In this document: in pieces, positions 1 to 7,659 of the stretch
Layout of the letters: every line of letters starts with the position of its first letter
Position numbering within the stretch: position 1 is the stretch's first letter
Origin: JACDBZ01 sp038233215
GTDB lineage: Bacteria > Chloroflexota > Limnocylindria > QHBO01
DNA: 64,000 nt
Direction: 5' to 3'
Assembly: GCA_038233215.1 (NCBI GenBank)
Contig: JBBSML010000010.1
Span: 1-64,000, forward strand
Notes under the pieces: generated by a model
The model's database searches: none
Told to the model about the DNA's origin: nothing
What the model saw: the letters and a program-made list of their open reading frames with translations, nothing else
Translations under genes and position numbers: made by a program

Positions 1-161
1 ACCTCGGCCCAGTCCTCCACTCGATACACTCCTCTCTCCCTCGGTGTCAGGTTGGTCCCTGCCCGAGGGTGCCATTCGGAACCTGGGAGGTGTTCAGGTT
101 GCGACCGGTGCGGAGTGTTCAGTTTTCAGCCGGTGGCGACACCTCGGCCCAGGTTGGGCGC
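1..161. other. Non-coding left edge
   Basis: No convincing gene is seen here. The 12-mer ACCTCGGCCCAG occurs at 1-12 and again at 141-152, so this stretch may hold a small direct repeat leading into the two-hairpin element that follows. Open frames crossing it have arginine/proline-rich, low-complexity translations and look like chance GC-rich frames. Confidence 0.5.
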
Positions 162-322
162 TACCCCACCGGTGGGCGTATCGGCCACTCATTGGCCGAT
201 TGCCCAGTCGGTGGGTCGCGCAGCCAGGCAACCAGCCCGATCGTGGCTGTTGCAACCGGCCCCTGGGTAGGTCTGCCACTTCTTGGCCGCTAGACCCCGG
301 CCCGGGGTGGCCACGCGGTCCA
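162..322 (+). repeat. Two-hairpin intergenic element, copy 1
   Basis: This 161-bp unit recurs almost unchanged at 4244-4404 and in diverged form near 5533-5680. It begins with the 12-bp palindrome CCCACCGGTGGG (165-176). It then carries the hairpin TCGGCCACTCATTGGCCGA (181-199: perfect 7-bp arms, 5-nt loop) and, 91 bases further on, a degenerate partner hairpin of the TGCCA..TTGGC type (from 272), ending in GACCCCGG and a GC-rich tail. Open frames through it translate to similar peptides in each copy, but this reflects DNA conservation and not a gene. It may be a REP/MITE-like element or a structured RNA; the function is unknown. Confidence 0.8.
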
Positions 323-338
323 GCGGCCGTACGTGTCG

Positions 339-632
339 TCAGTACTCCCGGCTCTCCACGTCCTCGACGATGCGGGCTCGAGGGGTGCCTCCGTCGAAGA
401 GCGCCATCGCCTGCGGCGACTTCCAGAGGGTTTCCAAGGCATCCCGAAAGGCCTCGGCGCGGGGAGCGTCATCGAACTCGAGGTCGACGGCGACGAAGTT
501 CGGGTCGTCGATCGGTCGCACGATCCGGTATCGACGCACGCCGGACTCCTCGCGCCGTACCGGATCGCGGTCGAAGGCCGCCTTCCAGGCCTCGAAGCTG
601 CTGATCGGATGCTCCATCTGCACAATCGCCAT
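339..632 (-). CDS. Small ABM/dimeric ferredoxin-like fold protein, unknown function
   Basis: A 97-residue protein beginning MAIVQMEHPISSFEAWKAAF. The pattern of a short beta strand, a helix with an EAWKAAF segment, then VAVDLEFDD followed by a helix (AEAFRDALETLW) resembles the small antibiotic-biosynthesis-monooxygenase-like or cyclase-like fold. No catalytic residue is recognisable. ATG at 632 is preferred over GTG at 635 because AGGAGG lies 7 bases upstream of it. It is divergent from the TetR regulator gene, whose operator-like palindromes fill the space between them, so it may be that regulator's target. Function is not assigned. Confidence 0.7.
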   Translation of the reverse strand: MAIVQMEHPISSFEAWKAAFDRDPVRREESGVRRYRIVRPIDDPNFVAVDLEFDDAPRAEAFRDALETLWKSPQAMALFDGGTPRARIVEDVESREY

Positions 633-661
633 CACTGATCCTCCTGCTCGACTGGATGTGT

Positions 662-710
662 CATGTTCACTAAAGTGTCACTATATCCAATACAGTGCTA
701 CTGTAGTGCA
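662..710. promoter_or_regulatory. Divergent promoter/operator region of the TetR gene
   Basis: This AT-richer spacer holds an imperfect inverted repeat, CACTATATCCAATACAGTG (679-697), and a smaller CACTaaAGTG dyad (668-677), as expected for a TetR-type operator. TACTGT (699-704) lies exactly 6 bases before the regulator's ATG at 711, a -10 position that would give a leaderless transcript. Autoregulation and control of the divergent gene ending at 339 are inferred. Confidence 0.5.
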
Positions 711-1373
711 ATGACGAAGGCTGTCAACCCCCGTCGTGCGTATCAGTCGCCACGACGCCAGGAGCAGGCCAGGTCGACGCGCAGGGCGGTCCTTGACGCG
801 GCCCGCGAGCTGTTCATCGATCACGGGTTCGTCGCGACGACCGTGGAAGCGATCGCGGCTCGCGCCACGACCTCCACCGCGACCGTCTACGCGACGTTTG
901 CGAACAAGCGCTCCATCCTTGCGGCGCTGGTCGATGCCTCGATCGCCGGAGACGATGAGCCGATCCCGATCATCCAGCGGCCATGGGTCGGGGAGATGGG
1001 CGGCGAACCCGACCTTCACCGCCGCATCGGCATCCTCGCCCACAACGGCCGGTTGATCCTCGAGCGACGAGCGTCGATCGATGATGTCGTTCGGGCGGCG
1101 GCCGCGTCCGACCCGGATATCGACGCTCTATGGCGGCAGGGCAAAGCCCAGCGTCTTGCCGGCCAACGGGAGCTGCTGCGAATCGTGGTCGGGTCTGATG
1201 ACCTCCGCCCCGGCCTCGAACATGAAGCGGCGGCCGACATCCTGTATGCGATCGGCAGCCCCGAGACGTACCGGTTGTTGACGAGCGATCGGGGCTGGTC
1301 GCCCGCCCGCTTCGAGCGCTGGTACGCGGGCACGCTCGAGCGGCTCCTGTTCGAAGATCCCCCCGCCGATTGA
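711..1373 (+). CDS. TetR/AcrR family transcriptional regulator
   Basis: A 220-residue regulator. The N-terminal domain (about residues 18-65) is a typical TetR helix-turn-helix: RRAVLDAARELFIDHGFVATTVEAIA followed by ATTSTATVYATFANKRSILAAL, with the recognition-helix pattern TVYATFANK. The remainder is the variable ligand-binding and dimerisation domain, so the effector cannot be inferred. The start is placed at ATG 711 and not at 663 because an earlier start would translate through the operator palindromes, and because a TACTGT box sits 6 bases before 711. It is divergent to the ABM-like gene. Confidence 0.88.
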   Translation: MTKAVNPRRAYQSPRRQEQARSTRRAVLDAARELFIDHGFVATTVEAIAARATTSTATVYATFANKRSILAALVDASIAGDDEPIPIIQRPWVGEMGGEPDLHRRIGILAHNGRLILERRASIDDVVRAAAASDPDIDALWRQGKAQRLAGQRELLRIVVGSDDLRPGLEHEAAADILYAIGSPETYRLLTSDRGWSPARFERWYAGTLERLLFEDPPAD

Positions 1374-1443
1374 GGCACCGGGAAGATGCAGCGAGGCGGG
1401 AGTGGCGGCCGATGAATGTCCAGCTACGCCCGTGGGTTGGCAG

Positions 1444-4203
1444 TCACTCGGTCAAGCCCAGTGCAGCCGCAATCTGGCCAGCGCGAGCATCGTGGAGACA
1501 ACGGAGAGCCCGGAGCTCCCACCAGGGGGCACCGTGCTCACGCGCCAGGTCGAGGGCAGCGCGCGCGGAGGGTGCCGACCCGGCAGCCCACGCGTCGAGC
1601 AGCGCCGCTGATGCACGCATCAAGTGAGTCGAATCCGATGCAGCCGCGATCTCCGCGGACCGAGCAGCCGCACGCGCCGCGAGGTCGGACCGGCCGGCGT
1701 CGAGCCAGGTGCGCACGACGGTCTCGATCGCGCCGATGAAGTGTGGGTTGCTCATCGTGACCAGCGCATCGGTCAGGTCATCCGGCGGGGTCGGCACGGC
1801 GCGTCCGCTCGCCTGGGCGGCCCAGACCGCGGTCGCGCCGTTCAGCAGCCGCCCATACGCCGACGTGGCCGACGATAGGGAGTTGCCGAACGGGGTGGCA
1901 ACCCACTGCTCCCACCCAGCGGCCAGCGTCGCATCGCCACGAACGGCTGCCATTGAGAGCAGCACGACCCAGGTCCGGAACGCCAAGCGTTGATAGGCGT
2001 AACGGGCGGCGAGCTCGATCACTTCCTGACCCACGCGCAGCGCCTCGTCCCAGTTCCCAACGACCCACAGCGCCTCGCAGCGCGAATAGCTGATCCATCC
2101 GGCCTGCTCGGTCAACCCATGCGCCGATGCGACCTCGCCGGCCGCCCCGAGCTTGACGAGCGCCGCACGAGGATCGGTGTCGGCTTGCATGACGGCCTGG
2201 ACGCGTGCCGCGACGGCCTTCTCCTCCAGCAATGCCCAGTGGTCGGTCGAGGCCTCGTCGATCTCGTCGCGAGCGGCGTTGACGTGCTCGAGCACGTCAA
2301 GCTCCAGCCCGGCGTCGCCCGACCCGAGGGCGGTCGCCCACGCCTGCTCTGCCTCATCATGAACGCCCTCGGATCGGCCCTGGGCGCCGATCGACCATGC
2401 GTGCAGGGCGTGGAGCCGCGCGAGATTGGTCGACGGCTCGCCAGACAATCGCGCCAGCGTCTCGGCGGTAAGGGCTTCGGCCTCCAGGAATCGAATTTGT
2501 TGCATGTACGCGCGCGCAAGCGCGGCTGCGGCGTCGGCAACGCCAATGGGGTCGTCACCGAACCCGGCGAGCGCGGCCTCCATCTCGCCGATGCCGGCGG
2601 CCAGATCGGCGCTGGCAGCCAGGATCTCGCCAAGGCGCAGCCGACGCCGAGCGAGATCGAGCGGTGCCAGCGCGTCGGTCAGCTCGATGGATCGGGCGAG
2701 GAGGCGCCGCGCACCCTCATGCGCCGAAAGCCGCAGAGCAGCCGCAGCAGCGCGCTCGTACCATCCGGAAGCCTCGCTCCGGAGCGTCTCACGGTCGGGC
2801 AGATCGCCGCCGGAGAGCGCCGAGAGACTGTCGAGCGCACTGGCGTAATGCTCGGCAACGCCCTCGGCCACGACGTCGACGCGTTCGCCGGCAGATTCGG
2901 TCAGCCAGCGCGCCATGGCGACATGAAGCCGCCCACGTTCCGCGCGGGCCAGCGAGGCATAGCCGGCATCGCGCAGCAGCGCATGGCGGTAGGCGTACGC
3001 CTCGCCGGTGATGGCATCGTCCAGCGGACCGTCGACGAACCCGCGTCGTCGGAGTGCATCCATACCGTCGCGGCGATCATCGAGATCCAGCGTTCTCAAT
3101 GCCGCGATGGGCACCCGCCGGCCGGCGACCGCACCACGGCGAGCCACCATGCGAGCGTCGGGCGGCAGGTCGTCGAGCTGCGCCGCGTAGATGCCTGCAC
3201 CGTCTGAGGCAGCATCACCAATTCTGGTTGCACCGCCAGCTGCCACGCCCCGTCGACGCGGACCAGCGTGCCGACACTCGCCCATGTCCGCAGCAGCTCC
3301 TCGATGAAGAGCGGCGTGCCGTCTGATCGTTGCACGACCGCGGCCACCAACGCTTCAGGGAGTGCGGATCCGAGGAGAGCATGCACGAGCGCCGCCGCAT
3401 CCATCGGCGGCAGCGGCGCCAGGTCGATCCGCGGTCCCTGGCACCACGCCGCCGCGGTATCGAGCAGGCTTGGTCGTGCGGTCGCCACCAACAGCCTGCC
3501 TTGTCGTGCCGGCGCTCGGCCGGCGTGATCCAAAAAGGCGAGGAGATCGCTACCGGCCCAGTGCACGTCCTCGATCAGCCAAACCGTTGGGCTCGTCGTC
3601 AGCGCGTCGAGCGCGGTCACCCACGCGTCGAACCTGGACTCTCGTTCCGCCGCCAGGTCGCCCGTGCTCCGGACGCCCTCGCTCGGAGGCAGCAGCAGAC
3701 GGTCCACCTCGAGACGGATGACCGATGCGCGAGTCTCCGGGATACCGGCCCGCGCGAGCCCCCGAGCGAGCTGCGCGGAATTCGCCGCGTTCAGCAATTG
3801 GGCGACCGTCTCGTAGGGCGCTCGCGTGGACGACCTCCCCCGTGTTGACGCCGACCCGCAGCTGCAGGGTGCGCGGGCTCATCCCCAGGCGCACTTCGAG
3901 CTGCTCGAGCGCGCCGATCAACGCCAACCCGGAGCGGACCGCGCGCTCGGCGTCGTCGTCGCGGGCGCGTGGTGCACCGAACACCGCCATGGCGGCATCC
4001 CCAATGAACTTCTCGACCACCCCGCCATAGCGCTGCACCGTTTCGCGAGTGCCAGCGGAATACGCGTCCTGGACGGTCGCCACGTCCTCGGCGTCCAGCT
4101 CCTCGGACAGTGGCGTGAAGCCGACCAAGTCGGCAAACAGGACGCTGACGATGCGACGCTCGACCGTCGCAGCCACAGCAGAGCGTCCAGGTGCCTCGGC
4201 CAT
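1444..4203 (-). pseudogene. Decayed class III adenylate cyclase / AAA-ATPase / TPR regulator
   Basis: Three frames of one ancestral gene. The N-terminus (from ATG 4203) is a nucleotide cyclase domain with IVSVLFADLVGFTPLSE and GGVVEKFIGDAAMAVFGAP, which supply the metal-binding aspartates, up to RVGVNTGEVVHA. At about 3797-3830 the sequence jumps directly to APYETVAQLLNAAN in another frame. That places it inside the ATPase module, so the end of the cyclase domain, the linker and the Walker A loop are missing. The middle part keeps a Walker-B-like VWLIEDVHWAGSD. Near 3196 a single-base loss separates LPQTVQA from the continuation IYAAQLDDLPPDARM, which runs through a TPR-like helical region to 1444. 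The internal deletion plus frameshift make it non-functional as read. A repeat element lies 40 bp upstream of the start. Confidence 0.8.
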
Positions 4204-4243
4204 GGGTCGAACTGTACGGGTGTTGGCAAGCTCGGCTGGTTGG

Positions 4244-4404
4244 TACCCCGCCGGTGGGCGTATCGGCCACTCATTGGCCGAATGCCCAGTCGGTGGGTCC
4301 CTCAGCAAGGCAACCAGCCCGATCGTGGCTGTCGCAACCGGCCCGTGGGTAGGTCTGCCACTTCTTGGCCGTTAGACCCAGGCCCGGGGTGGCCGCGCGG
4401 TCCA
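4244..4404 (+). repeat. Two-hairpin intergenic element, copy 2
   Basis: Near-identical to 162-322 over the same 161 bp. The hairpin TCGGCCACTCATTGGCCGA is at 4263-4281 and the degenerate partner hairpin again starts 91 bases later. The differences are scattered substitutions (for example CCGCCGGTGGG in place of CCCACCGGTGGG). It lies just upstream of the decayed cyclase gene and outside any recognisable gene. Confidence 0.8.
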
Positions 4405-4565
4405 CACGCGCGCTGGCGGTCGGCAGCAGGTCAGCGGACGGGCAGTCGGACGTCGAGCGACTGAGCGCACTGGCAGGACTGCGCATTCGAGTAGGTCTCT
4501 GGCCACAAGCCGCGTGGGGAAACCCTCACACTGTTCCGGTCGCGCCGTGTCCGGGCTGCTCCGAG

Positions 4566-4832
4566 TTACGCGCGCCGGGTGGGAGCGTCGGTGCTGACGT
4601 CCGGGTTATGGGAGTCCCCTGGCGGAACCCCTGCGCCGTCCAGCTCGCGGCGGGCATCGCGCAACGCGTCCTGCAGATCAGGATAGGGCGCCATCTCATC
4701 GCCGAGGCCCTCCAGCAACGACAGAGCGCGCGCGCGAAAGATCGCCATCGTTGCCGAGTCACGACGTTTCAGCTCGATCCGGTATGTCACCAACACCGCC
4801 CGAAGCTGGAGTTCGATATGGCGCCTTTCCAC
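4566..4832 (-). CDS. Small hypothetical protein
   Basis: An 88-residue, helix-rich, charged protein (MERRHIELQLRAVLVTYRIE, then ARALSLLEGLGDEMAPYPDL) with a polar tail. No family is recognised. The start is GTG at 4832; a TAGGGAT box lies a few bases upstream, in line with the leaderless promoters seen elsewhere in the window. It lies between repeat copy 2 and the receiver-domain gene, on the same strand as the latter. Moderate doubt remains whether it is expressed. Confidence 0.45.
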   Translation of the reverse strand: MERRHIELQLRAVLVTYRIELKRRDSATMAIFRARALSLLEGLGDEMAPYPDLQDALRDARRELDGAGVPPGDSHNPDVSTDAPTRRA

Positions 4833-4899
4833 AGACGGGTATCCCTAGCCTGGTAGCCTGGAGTCAGGCCAAAGCAAGCGCCGTGCCGCGATCAGTGGT

Positions 4900-5394
4900 T
4901 TAGCCGGTTGTGGCCGCGCCGTCAGGACTATCGGTGGACGGCTCATCCGGGCTTGAGGTAACGTTCCCTGCATCGAGCTCTGGCGAAGCCGTGACCGCTG
5001 GAAGCTCGAGAGCGTGTTCGATGGCGTGCTCGAGGTGTTCAATCTTGAATGGCTTGAGGACCACCTTCACCGCGTTGGCCGCCAGCCAGCCTTCCTGCTC
5101 GCGAACCCAGTTCGTGGCTGCGGTGCAGAGCACGACGGGAATGTCCTCGGTTTCTCGGCTCATTCTGACCTTCTGAAGGAGTGCCCAGCCCTGCAGCTCG
5201 GTGGGACCGAGCATGAGGTCGAGCACAATCAGATCCGGCTTGACTTCGGTGACCTTGGCAAGATCGTCCGGCGAGTAGCTCCACGCCGTCATGCGATGAC
5301 CCATGCCCTCGAGGATGTCGCGGAACAGATCAAGGATCTCTTCGGTGTCATTAACGACCAGGATGTGCCGAGGCTTTTGGTCGGTACCCGCCAT
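4900..5394 (-). CDS. Single-domain response regulator (receiver domain)
   Basis: A 164-residue protein consisting of a CheY-like receiver domain (residues about 9-130) and a Ser/Pro/Asp-rich disordered tail. Receiver hallmarks are visible: VNDTEE acidic pair region, the phospho-acceptor aspartate in LIVLDLMLGP, the Thr in VVLCTAAT, and the Lys in VVLKPFKIEH. No output domain or partner kinase is encoded nearby, so it probably works as a diffusible phospho-relay or protein-binding switch. The ATG at 5394 follows a GGAGG ribosome-binding site. Repeat copy 3 lies upstream. Confidence 0.88.
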   Translation of the reverse strand: MAGTDQKPRHILVVNDTEEILDLFRDILEGMGHRMTAWSYSPDDLAKVTEVKPDLIVLDLMLGPTELQGWALLQKVRMSRETEDIPVVLCTAATNWVREQEGWLAANAVKVVLKPFKIEHLEHAIEHALELPAVTASPELDAGNVTSSPDEPSTDSPDGAATTG

Positions 5395-5532
5395 GAACGC
5401 GCCTCCGATGGATCACGATAGTAGTCAGGCATAGCCCGGGAGCTCGTGCCCAAGTATGCACCTGCAAGATGCTCCTGGCCGTAGCGGCCCAACCTGTGGG
5501 GTGAGCCAGTGCCGCCGCCGCGGCGGGTGGTG

Positions 5533-5680
5533 CATGCCGCCCAGGGGTGTATCGGCCATTCATTGGCCGAATATTCTGCCGGTGGGTCACACGGCCACGC
5601 AGCAGGACCGTTCGAGGCTGCCGTACCCGGCCGCTGGCTATATCGGCCATTCATTGGCCGATGGACCCCGGAGCTGGGTA
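5533..5680 (+). repeat. Two-hairpin intergenic element, diverged copy 3
   Basis: This copy has both hairpins in perfect form: TCGGCCATTCATTGGCCGA at 5552-5570 and again at 5643-5661. The distance of 91 bases between hairpin starts is the same as in the two other copies. The intervening sequence aligns with them (GGTGGGTC, GGCTG, ACCCGGCC/ACCGGCCC, GACCCCGG) but is clearly diverged. Boundaries are approximate. It lies between the receiver gene and the 3' end of iolB. Confidence 0.75.
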
Positions 5681-5730
5681 AGGGCAGCGGCGCCCCGGAG
5701 CAGGGGCGCAGCGGCGCAGAGGTTCGGAGG

Positions 5731-5774
5731 CCGCTATCGGACCAGCGGCACGCCGCTATCGGACCAGCGGCACG
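5731..5774. repeat. 22-bp perfect tandem duplication at the iolB 3' end
   Basis: A 22-bp unit starting CCGCTATCGG is present twice, head to tail, at 5731-5752 and 5753-5774. The iolB stop codon (5756-5758) lies within the second unit, so the duplication covers the last codons of the gene and the start of its 3' flank. It looks like a recent replication-slippage event. Confidence 0.85.
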
Positions 5775-6577
5775 CGTGGATCGGGCGTGAGATCGGCCCG
5801 CGAGTCCATGACGGCAGCGAGATTCGGGTCAAACGATGCGGCCATGGTGCGATGGTCGCCGGCGAGCGCATTCAGGTAATACGCGTCGTCGCCGTGGGTG
5901 GCCACGAACGGATGGTAGCCATCGGTCACGAGCACGGTCTCGCCGGCGCGGACCGCCCACAGCAGGTCGCGCGAGCCATCGGCCCGATACAGGCGCTGGA
6001 CGCCCCATGCCTCCGGCCTCCGGAAGCGGTAGGAGTAAACCTCCTCAAGGATGGCCTCGTTCGGCAAGTCGTCGGTGTCGTGCTTGTGCGGCGGCCACGA
6101 GGACCAGTTGCCCGAGGGCGTGTAGACCTCGACCACCTCCAGACGGTCCGCTGGGAAGTCGGGCGCGATGATGTGATTGATCTGGCGGGTCGCGTTGCCG
6201 GCACCGCGGACCTCAGTGCGAATGTCTTCGGGACCGATGCGGACGGGCGCGTCCGCCGTGGCACGACCGGATGCCGGCGCATTTGCAACCGCGATCGTCA
6301 CGAAACCATCCGATGGGCTTACCGTCGCGGCAACCCCCGGAGGCAGGTAGGCCGCCGATGGCAGACCCTCCCAAACGGACACGCGGCCGGGCAGAGCCAG
6401 CTCACCCACGCGCGCTCCCCCGCCTGCCAGGATGACGACCGCAGTCTCCACACCCGGCCCACCAACCTCCATCGGCGCAGAGAGGTCGTGGACCGCGAAC
6501 GAGAGGTAGCGCCAGCCCGCGCGCTGCGGGGTCACGGGCTCACCCGGTGGCAGGCGCAGGTCGTCCGGGTCGCTCAT
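5756..6577 (-). CDS. iolB: 5-deoxy-glucuronate isomerase (IolB family)
   Basis: A 273-residue bicupin of the KduI/IolB type that in myo-inositol breakdown isomerises 5-deoxy-D-glucuronate to 2-deoxy-5-keto-D-gluconate. The family pattern is clear: RYLSFAVHDL and GVETAVVILAGG in the N-terminal cupin, then NHIIAPDFPADRLEVVEVYT, the metal-ligand segment WSSWPPHKHDTDDLPNEAILEEVY, and a late DGYHPFVATHGDDAYYLN. ATG 6577 overlaps the TGA of the upstream transaldolase (ATGA), so the two are translationally coupled; a longer frame upstream of 6577 is only the antisense of neighbouring DNA. The C-terminus ends in a 22-bp tandem duplication. Confidence 0.9.
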   Translation of the reverse strand: MSDPDDLRLPPGEPVTPQRAGWRYLSFAVHDLSAPMEVGGPGVETAVVILAGGGARVGELALPGRVSVWEGLPSAAYLPPGVAATVSPSDGFVTIAVANAPASGRATADAPVRIGPEDIRTEVRGAGNATRQINHIIAPDFPADRLEVVEVYTPSGNWSSWPPHKHDTDDLPNEAILEEVYSYRFRRPEAWGVQRLYRADGSRDLLWAVRAGETVLVTDGYHPFVATHGDDAYYLNALAGDHRTMAASFDPNLAAVMDSRADLTPDPRVPLVR

Positions 6578-7641
6578 TCCAGCAGCGCCTCGCCGACCAA
6601 GTGCAACAGCTCGTGATACGAACCGATGAAGCCACGCAGCGTCTTGACCGATGGACCCCATGTATCGAACTCGTTCACGTCGAGGCCATCCGGCTCGAAG
6701 GCGCGCACGAAGTCCGGCAGGCACCGCAGTTCAGCCAGGTGTGCGGCATCCACGGGATCAGTAATCCGGGAGCGGACCTCGACCGACGAGGCGTTGAAGC
6801 GCTTCTGCCAGGAGGACGGCATGGTGATCACGACGTCGCCGCCGATGAGCTCCGACCAGTGCAGGTGGTGTCGGATGGCGGCCCCCAGCAGCCGGGCGCG
6901 CAGGCCGCGGGCTGCCCACTCCGCGTGGGCACGCTTGAAGACCGCGATGCCGGACCACGGCAGGGCCGACGGATGAACGGAGAGCCCGTCACGCTCGACC
7001 ACCTCGCGCAGCCAATCCTCCAGGCGGCCCATCATGATCGTGATCACCGGGCCCATCTGCGCGACGGGCAAGCCCTCCGCCTCGCGGCGCGACAGGCCGC
7101 GCTCCACGGCCTCGCCAGCCGCAAGGGCCTGCGCACCGGAAAACGAGAGGGTGGCGTTGACGCTGATGCCCCGGTACGTCGCCTCCTCCATGGCCGCGAC
7201 GCCGGCGGCCGTGGTCGGAAACTTGACGATGATGTTCGGTGCCAGGCCGTCGAATCCGAACGCCTGGGTGACCATGGCGGGCGCATCCCGAAAGAGGGTC
7301 GGATCCGTCTGGACCGATAGCCTGCCGGCGCGCCCGCCTGAGGCGACAAAGGCGGGCATCAGCAGCGGCGCGGCCCGCACGCTCATCTCGGCGACCATCC
7401 CCCACGCCAGCTCACGCTCCGACCAGGTCGACTGCTCCGCGGCAAGGTCGCGCACGCGCGATGCCCAGCGGGCCGGGTCCTTCTTCCAGTTGTCGACCAC
7501 GATGGTGGGATTGGCGGTCGCACCGACGGCCCCAAAGGCGACGGCGTACTCGAGCTCATCAACCGCGCAGCTGTCGTTCCAGATGTCGGTTGGCGTCTCG
7601 GATATCGTGCGTGCCAGGGGGCTGGCGGTCAGCGTCTGCAT
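6574..7641 (-). CDS. Transaldolase family protein in the inositol locus
   Basis: A 355-residue TIM-barrel aldolase of the transaldolase family. The N-terminal SETPTDIWNDSC and GAVGATANPTIV correspond to the substrate-binding Asp and Asn segments. NIIVKFPTTAAG carries the Schiff-base lysine, followed by GISVNATLSFSGAQA as in other transaldolases. It is longer than fructose-6-phosphate aldolase (about 220 residues). The start is ATG 7641, divergent from the IolD-like gene. It is directly coupled to iolB, which suggests a role in handling the carbon chain produced by inositol or a related cyclitol. No iolC kinase or iolJ aldolase is seen in the window. The substrate is not known. Confidence 0.85.
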   Translation of the reverse strand: MQTLTASPLARTISETPTDIWNDSCAVDELEYAVAFGAVGATANPTIVVDNWKKDPARWASRVRDLAAEQSTWSERELAWGMVAEMSVRAAPLLMPAFVASGGRAGRLSVQTDPTLFRDAPAMVTQAFGFDGLAPNIIVKFPTTAAGVAAMEEATYRGISVNATLSFSGAQALAAGEAVERGLSRREAEGLPVAQMGPVITIMMGRLEDWLREVVERDGLSVHPSALPWSGIAVFKRAHAEWAARGLRARLLGAAIRHHLHWSELIGGDVVITMPSSWQKRFNASSVEVRSRITDPVDAAHLAELRCLPDFVRAFEPDGLDVNEFDTWGPSVKTLRGFIGSYHELLHLVGEALLE

Positions 7642-7659
7642 CGGTCCCCGAGTGCTAGA

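Noticed and set aside
44..604. Arginine/proline-rich open frames across the two-hairpin elements with similar translations in two places
   Set aside because: The similarity follows from DNA repeat identity. Composition is GC-frame noise, starts lack signals, and the frames run antisense through the ABM-like gene.
1990..3207. 405-codon plus-strand open frame
   Set aside because: Antisense to the decayed cyclase-ATPase gene, whose minus-strand translation matches a known architecture. The plus-strand product has no motifs.
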